This document shows, in pieces, positions 44,310 through 49,007 of a stretch of 49,007 nucleotides of DNA. Source of the DNA: Prochlorococcaceae cyanobacterium ETNP18_MAG_14 (GTDB lineage Bacteria; Cyanobacteriota; Cyanobacteriia; PCC-6307; Cyanobiaceae). Positions within the stretch are counted from its first letter, which is position 1, and every line of letters begins with the position of its first letter. The notes beneath the pieces are model-generated. The model ran no database searches and was not told where the DNA came from. It saw nothing but the letters and a program-made list of their open reading frames with translations. The position numbers and the translations under genes are program-made. The stretch covers positions 1 through 49,007 of the forward strand of contig JASLWC010000003.1 of the NCBI GenBank assembly GCA_030741055.1, read 5' to 3'.

Positions 44310-46997
44310 ATGCGTCTTCTTAGCTGCCAGCTCCAAAACATTCGCTTGCATAGGGATCTTGCCCTGGAGTTTTCGCCACGTATTACTTTGATCGGCGGCA
44401 CAAACGAAACTGGCAAGAGCACGCTGGTGGAAGCGCTGCATCGGGGCTTATTCCTCAGAGCATCAGCGAGCGGTGCACCCGTCGAGGCTTTGCGATCGCG
44501 CCTCTCTCTTGGACAGCCCACAGTACAAGTTAATTTTGAGGCAAAGGGAGATAAATGGCTCTTGCATAAGCGCTTCAGCGGTACCACTGGCCAGGTAACA
44601 CTCCGCTCTGAGGCCAGCGGAAAACAGCTCTCAGGTGATGATGCAGAAGACCTGCTCGCTCAACTAGTTGGCGTAAAAAAAAGCTTAGGCAGTAAGCAAG
44701 CAAGCTCAGTGTTGCCAACCCGTTGGGCCCACCTCTGGGTAATGCAAGGATCTGCCGGCAATAACCTGCTCGATGCAGGCAAAGCGAGCTACGACTTCGA
44801 TGCATTGGTTGAGCAGTTAGAACATGGCGGTGGAACCGTTGTGCAGCAATCGATTCATGATCAATACGTAGCTAAACAAATCAATACTGCGATCGAGGAG
44901 AACTTCACTACACGTGGGTTAAAGAAAAATTCAGCACTATGGCTACGTGAGCAAAAACTAAATACTGCCAAAAGCGAGCTTGAACAGGCCGAAGCAAAAC
45001 TCCTGGCTTATGAGCAGGCAAGTGAAGAGTTAGTAGAAATCAATGAGCAGCTTGAAAAGCTTCAAAACAAAGATCTACCAGCACTTCAAGAACGCAAAAA
45101 GAGGATCGCAATAAGCACTGAGGAGCTCAGCAAACTTGAGATTGCAATCAAACTAGCCAGCAAAGAACTCGAACCAATACGGCTACGCCGTAAAGGATTG
45201 GGTAAGGCAATGCAAGATATCGACAACCTCAAGGTAGAAGTCAAGAATCGCGAGCAACGACAGAGCCAACTGCAAAAAGACGAAGCCGAGGCTGAAAGCA
45301 AAGAACAAGCATTAGCGCAAGAACTACAGAGCAAACAGACTGCGCGTCAGCAGCTTGCTGCACAGAAACAACAACTAGATAAACGCAATCAGCTATTACA
45401 AGCACTATCTGAGCAAGCACGCACAGGCGAAGCCATTGCCAAGCTCAATAAGCGAAAGACGTTGACTGCACAACTCTCCAAGTTGGCACCGATTGGACGA
45501 GAGCAACTGCAGCAGCTACGCGACCTGCAGCAATTACTACTTGATGCTCGCACTCGGCAACAAGCGATGACAACAGGAGTAAAAGTGCTGAGAACCGATA
45601 AGCAAATCCGTGTTGACAACGAAGTTCTTGAGGCGGGGGATCAAAGACAATTCAGCGAAACCTTTGAGGTGCTGATTGGAGATGGTGTTGCTTTGCAGAT
45701 CAGCTCTGGTGGTCATGAAGCTCTGGATGATCTGCAACGAAAATTTCAGATGGCCCAACAAAACCTTAATAGTGCGCTCTCAAGCCTCAAAGTGACATCA
45801 CTGAAAGTTGCCGAGCAAAGATATGAGCAACGCATACTTTTGACGCAACAGTTGGAGGCGATAGGGGCATCACCGCTTCGAGCTAATGAGGATTTAAACG
45901 AGAGGTTGGACTCACTAACTAAGCGATCATGCGAGCTTAAAAAGAGGCTTATGGACCTGAGTGAGAGTCGAGAGGAGATGGAACAAAAACAACAATTGCC
46001 TACTTCGACTAGTGAGCTAACTGAACTTCAAGATCATCTTGCACTGACAACTAATCAAACTGCACAAACCCTTTCTCAGGCGGAAAGTGAACTGGAAGAC
46101 ACAAGGTGCATTATTGAACAGTTCAAGACATCCCGTATTGAGAAGACTAGTGAACTCAAGACACTTAAAGAACAGCAAAAATATCAAAACAAAAAGCTGG
46201 GTGAACTTTTTGAAGATCATGGCAACCAAGAGACATTGGCTCTACAACTTACCAACCTAGAAAAACAAATTATCAACGGTGAGCAACAATTAGTAGAGCT
46301 AAATAAGCTGAAGGAATCAATGACTAATGATGATAGAGACGCTGACCTAACAAGCATAGACAACCAAATCTCAAGGGCAAAAGAACAACTCAATCAACTG
46401 ATCACACAAAATGGTGCGGCAAAACAACGCTGCGACAGCATCAGCATTGAAAACCCATATGCCTCAGTAGAGCAGGCAAGAGTTCAATTAGAGACCACCA
46501 ATAACGATTATCAAAACATCAAACGAATCAGTGATGGTCATAAACTATTGCAGCAGCTTTTCCTTGATGCTCAGGCAGATCTTTCTAGCCGTTACACAGA
46601 ACCACTAGCGAAAGCAATCGGAAGCTACCTAAGGCCTTTAGTACCGGAAGGAAATATAGTCCAACTTAAATATGATCAAAGCACTGGTTTTAGCGGTTTA
46701 CAGCTAAAACGTGGAGAGAACTTCTTTAACTTTGATCAGCTAAGTGGCGGCATGCGTGAGCAGCTAACTGCAGCGTTAAGGCTAGCGATGGCAGATGTAC
46801 TTAAAGAAGGGCATGACGGATCACTGCCATTGATTTTTGATGATGCCTTCACTAACTCTGACCCAGAACGTATTTCTATAGTAAAACAGATGCTCAATAC
46901 AGCAGCCAACCGGGGGCTACAAGTAATCCTGTTGAGTCACGATCCGTCTGCTTATGGCTCACTTGTTGACCATGTAACTCAGCTAAGGGCGATGTGA
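44310..46997 (+). CDS. SbcC/YhaN-like SMC-type ATPase
   Basis: The 895-residue protein has N-terminal Walker A LIGGTNETGKSTLVEALHRG near residue 33. Two long coiled coils follow (about residues 215-395 and 475-720), separated by a globular insert around residues 395-470. The C-terminal lobe has the signature LSGGMREQLTAALRLAMAD and Walker B LPLIFDDAFTNSDPERI. No CxxC zinc hook is present, unlike Rad50/SbcC, so it is closer to the YhaN type. It is coupled to the nuclease gene and would drive its action at DNA ends. Confidence 0.88.
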   Translation: MRLLSCQLQNIRLHRDLALEFSPRITLIGGTNETGKSTLVEALHRGLFLRASASGAPVEALRSRLSLGQPTVQVNFEAKGDKWLLHKRFSGTTGQVTLRSEASGKQLSGDDAEDLLAQLVGVKKSLGSKQASSVLPTRWAHLWVMQGSAGNNLLDAGKASYDFDALVEQLEHGGGTVVQQSIHDQYVAKQINTAIEENFTTRGLKKNSALWLREQKLNTAKSELEQAEAKLLAYEQASEELVEINEQLEKLQNKDLPALQERKKRIAISTEELSKLEIAIKLASKELEPIRLRRKGLGKAMQDIDNLKVEVKNREQRQSQLQKDEAEAESKEQALAQELQSKQTARQQLAAQKQQLDKRNQLLQALSEQARTGEAIAKLNKRKTLTAQLSKLAPIGREQLQQLRDLQQLLLDARTRQQAMTTGVKVLRTDKQIRVDNEVLEAGDQRQFSETFEVLIGDGVALQISSGGHEALDDLQRKFQMAQQNLNSALSSLKVTSLKVAEQRYEQRILLTQQLEAIGASPLRANEDLNERLDSLTKRSCELKKRLMDLSESREEMEQKQQLPTSTSELTELQDHLALTTNQTAQTLSQAESELEDTRCIIEQFKTSRIEKTSELKTLKEQQKYQNKKLGELFEDHGNQETLALQLTNLEKQIINGEQQLVELNKLKESMTNDDRDADLTSIDNQISRAKEQLNQLITQNGAAKQRCDSISIENPYASVEQARVQLETTNNDYQNIKRISDGHKLLQQLFLDAQADLSSRYTEPLAKAIGSYLRPLVPEGNIVQLKYDQSTGFSGLQLKRGENFFNFDQLSGGMREQLTAALRLAMADVLKEGHDGSLPLIFDDAFTNSDPERISIVKQMLNTAANRGLQVILLSHDPSAYGSLVDHVTQLRAM

Positions 46998-47159
46998 ATA
47001 AGAATTGGAGCCATAGAAAAGTAATCATATATTGAATGGAAGCAATGACAAATATCAGAGCAGAAGACTGACTAAAGAAAGCAGTTAATTAATGCTATTT
47101 AAAAACTATTGAGCAGGTCATATGCTAGTTAGAGTATGCCAAAATGAATAAGGCTAGGG

Positions 47160-47945
47160 TCATAAGTCACCCAAAAATCCAGCAGAATAACCAAGGCTTG
47201 CGGAGATCGAGCGTAGATGAGATTGAGGTTTAGACAAGTCGATGCCTTCTGCAGACCTCTTAGAAGCAAGCTTTTTGAATACAGGATCCTTGATTTTATT
47301 CAGGGAAAGCTTTTCCATGTCACTAGTAGAACATGTGATCTCTGCCGATAGGCCAAAGCCTGCATAAACCGCATATGCCCTTTGAGCCCCACTGCCGTGA
47401 TCTGGATCACCAATCGTGTAGGCAGCTTGAGACATATTGATCATATCTCTGGAGGTAATCCCCAGTTCACTTGCTCCTTGGCCAAGTATTGCACCAGACA
47501 TGCAATCAGCTTGAAGTTCAGAAACAACTTTCTTATAAGGGATCTGAAATACAGTTTGGAGATAGTGCCCATACTCATGGGAAATAACATATGCTATTGA
47601 TGTTGGTCCAAAATATTTAAATAACGGAGAAAGCTGATCCTGAACCACATAAATTGTATTCGACCTTGAGCAGTATGAAGTACCTCCCACATCTTGGGCA
47701 ATCCGGCCGTTGTAATTAGAAACGCATGCCCCAAGTACTTTGGTTTTGGAGTCGACATTGGTGATAATTTGAGGTGGATTGAACTTACTTAGCTCTGGAT
47801 CCTTTTGCCAGTGATAAAGGATGTAATTACCAAAGGTCTCCACACTATTATTTATGTCCTTTGCGTTAGTTGCCACTGGCGCAACACCAATAGCACCCAC
47901 GGCTGCACAAAACGTGAGTAAGATTCGACGAATGTTTCTGTACAT
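47160..47945 (-). CDS. Secreted neutral zinc metallopeptidase-like protein
   Basis: The 261-residue protein has a signal peptide (MYRNIRRILLTFCAAVGAIG, cut after TNA). The zinc site is ISHEYGHYLQTVF near residue 130, and SELQADCMSGAILG supplies a further ligand Glu/Asp as in the YpfJ-type family (PF04228). Cys pairs (GACVSN, SYCSRS, ITCSTS) suggest disulfides in the periplasm. ATG 47945 starts the signal peptide. The longer frame to 48020 is rejected. It is a single gene with AT-rich flanks. Confidence 0.8.
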   Translation of the reverse strand: MYRNIRRILLTFCAAVGAIGVAPVATNAKDINNSVETFGNYILYHWQKDPELSKFNPPQIITNVDSKTKVLGACVSNYNGRIAQDVGGTSYCSRSNTIYVVQDQLSPLFKYFGPTSIAYVISHEYGHYLQTVFQIPYKKVVSELQADCMSGAILGQGASELGITSRDMINMSQAAYTIGDPDHGSGAQRAYAVYAGFGLSAEITCSTSDMEKLSLNKIKDPVFKKLASKRSAEGIDLSKPQSHLRSISASLGYSAGFLGDL

Positions 47946-48131
47946 AAAATATTTTGAGCTGAAATTTAATATAGCACCATTTAATCTGATTAGACCAGGG
48001 TGGCTGGCTATATTAACCATGTGTTATTTTTACAAGCGATAAATTATCAGTTCAAAATACAAACAAAAGACTCGCAAAAATGCTGAGAAATGCCGACAGA
48101 CGTTTCTCTTCAACTGAAAGGTAACTAATAA

Positions 48132-49007
48132 TTAAAAATCAATAGCGCTCCAGTCACCGACCAGTTGAAATGCTGCCCATATATAAGGATTCCGCCAACC
48201 TGCAATTGGGTGCTGCCGGAATTCCTTCTGCGTTGCTGCCAACGCATCCGCTCTACCTTCACCATCCATCAATCGTTGATAATAACTAACCATGAAAGCC
48301 TTAGTCCCCTCATCATTCACAGACCACAAACTCAACAACGTACTACGACTTCCCGATACAGTTAAAGCACGTTGAAGACCATACACCCCCTCACCTGTAT
48401 GTAAATCACCCAAACCTGTTTGACAAGCAGAGAGAGTTACCAGTTCAGTGCCTTCCAGATTCATCCCTGTGACTTCTGCGGCAGTTAGGTAGCCGTCATC
48501 CATCGGATCCGCATCCGGATAATTAGCACCTGCCAGCACAAGACCGCTGCGCAGCATGGGATCCTCCTGATGCCTACTACCTGCAACTTGATTGGGCTGG
48601 AAGAACCCATGCGTAGCAATGTGAAAAATACGTGGCGAGATCTGCTTTAGAGCAAATGAGGCTGTCGCCTGATTGCCCATAATTGGCTCTTGAATATTGA
48701 GCAACTGCGCAAGCGATACCGCTTCCTTTGCTGTGGCAGGTAAAGGCATCCAAACCTTATTAGCACTTAATTCTCCAGACCGGTGTTGCCGTTGGCCCAT
48801 GCCGCGGGTTCTGCTCAAAGTAGTAGTAGTAGTAGTTGTTGTTGTTGTTGTTGACCGCCCCTTTGACTCGTAGTTGGGATCAGCCATCACGATCGAACCT
48901 CGACCTACAACTCCAGGCTTTTGCAGATTTAACAAATCACGGCCGGTGGTGAGAATTCGCAACTTAAAAGCCTCATTGAGCATCAGTGGCTGTGCACCAC
49001 CAGAAAC
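48132..49007 (-). CDS. CHAT-domain protease-like protein, 5' end outside the window
   Basis: The frame remains open to the window edge and its start is not visible. The visible 291 residues are most of a CHAT (caspase-like) domain: KEAVSLAQLL, the catalytic His in RIFHIATHGFF, LTAAEVTGMNLEGTELVTLSACQTGLGD with the catalytic Cys, VYGLQRALTVSGSRSTLLSLWSVND, and the end RNPYIWAAFQLVGDW. Such domains usually follow TPR repeats, which would lie beyond the edge. A run of 11 Thr sits before the catalytic part. Substrate and role are unknown. Confidence 0.9.
   Translation of the reverse strand, partial: VSGGAQPLMLNEAFKLRILTTGRDLLNLQKPGVVGRGSIVMADPNYESKGRSTTTTTTTTTTTLSRTRGMGQRQHRSGELSANKVWMPLPATAKEAVSLAQLLNIQEPIMGNQATASFALKQISPRIFHIATHGFFQPNQVAGSRHQEDPMLRSGLVLAGANYPDADPMDDGYLTAAEVTGMNLEGTELVTLSACQTGLGDLHTGEGVYGLQRALTVSGSRSTLLSLWSVNDEGTKAFMVSYYQRLMDGEGRADALAATQKEFRQHPIAGWRNPYIWAAFQLVGDWSAIDF
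48821..48853. repeat. Trinucleotide repeat encoding poly-Thr in the CHAT gene
   Basis: Five TAG and six TTG units on the plus strand read on the minus strand as five ACA and six ACT codons, giving 11 consecutive Thr. Length changes would keep the frame and alter only the linker length. Confidence 0.9.

Overview
The window looks like chromosomal DNA of a marine picocyanobacterium. Psb28, a GUN4 tetrapyrrole protein, a PAM68-like photosystem assembly protein, PdhB and many small picocyanobacteria-type hypothetical proteins support this. The roughly balanced base composition and the gene content fit a low-light Prochlorococcus of the MIT9303/MIT9313 type better than a GC-rich Synechococcus. That placement is an inference. 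I saw no rRNA, tRNA, CRISPR array, complete insertion sequence or phage module.

Layout. Bases 1-5.5 kb hold glnA, a methyltransferase and small hypothetical genes separated by unusually loose intergenic DNA. From 5.6 to 10.5 kb come an anti-sigma-type ATPase, gun4 divergent from mnmH, psb28 and two overlapping AI-2E-family permeases. An orphan M10 metallopeptidase sits at 10.7 kb behind a CRP-type operator. From 18.5 down to 11.9 kb runs a tight minus-strand operon: yraN, rsmA, ispE, a DUF3082 gene, a 31-codon membrane peptide, pdhB, secD, secF and a small membrane protein. From 18.7 to 24.2 kb there is a pentapeptide-repeat protein, rlmH, and a DNA-damage island with umuD and umuC split by an unknown gene. 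A decayed DevA-type ABC ATPase follows at 24.26-24.68 kb, then dnaG, an EamA transporter, ruvA, rpsO and a PAM68-like gene. From 39.8 down to 29.7 kb a long minus-strand series runs trpD, carA, STAS protein, mini-RNase III, rlmB, DUF1816 gene, gatA, dnaE. The right end carries an ABC exporter, msrA, an SbcD/YhaN-like nuclease-ATPase pair, a zinc metallopeptidase and a CHAT protein cut by the window edge.

The main new observation is a set of LexA (SOS) boxes. Three perfect matches to the published cyanobacterial consensus RGTAC-N3-DGTWCB, in either orientation, lie just upstream of an orphan basic 96-residue ORF, a DUF3104-family gene and umuD. One-mismatch boxes precede umuC and a small zinc-ribbon membrane protein. 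Together they suggest that three uncharacterised small proteins belong to the DNA-damage response. Other points of interest are tandem terminator-like hairpins in the trpD leader, the CRP-type site and Cys-rich tail of the M10 peptidase, the 31-residue membrane peptide upstream of pdhB, and the DevA pseudogene.
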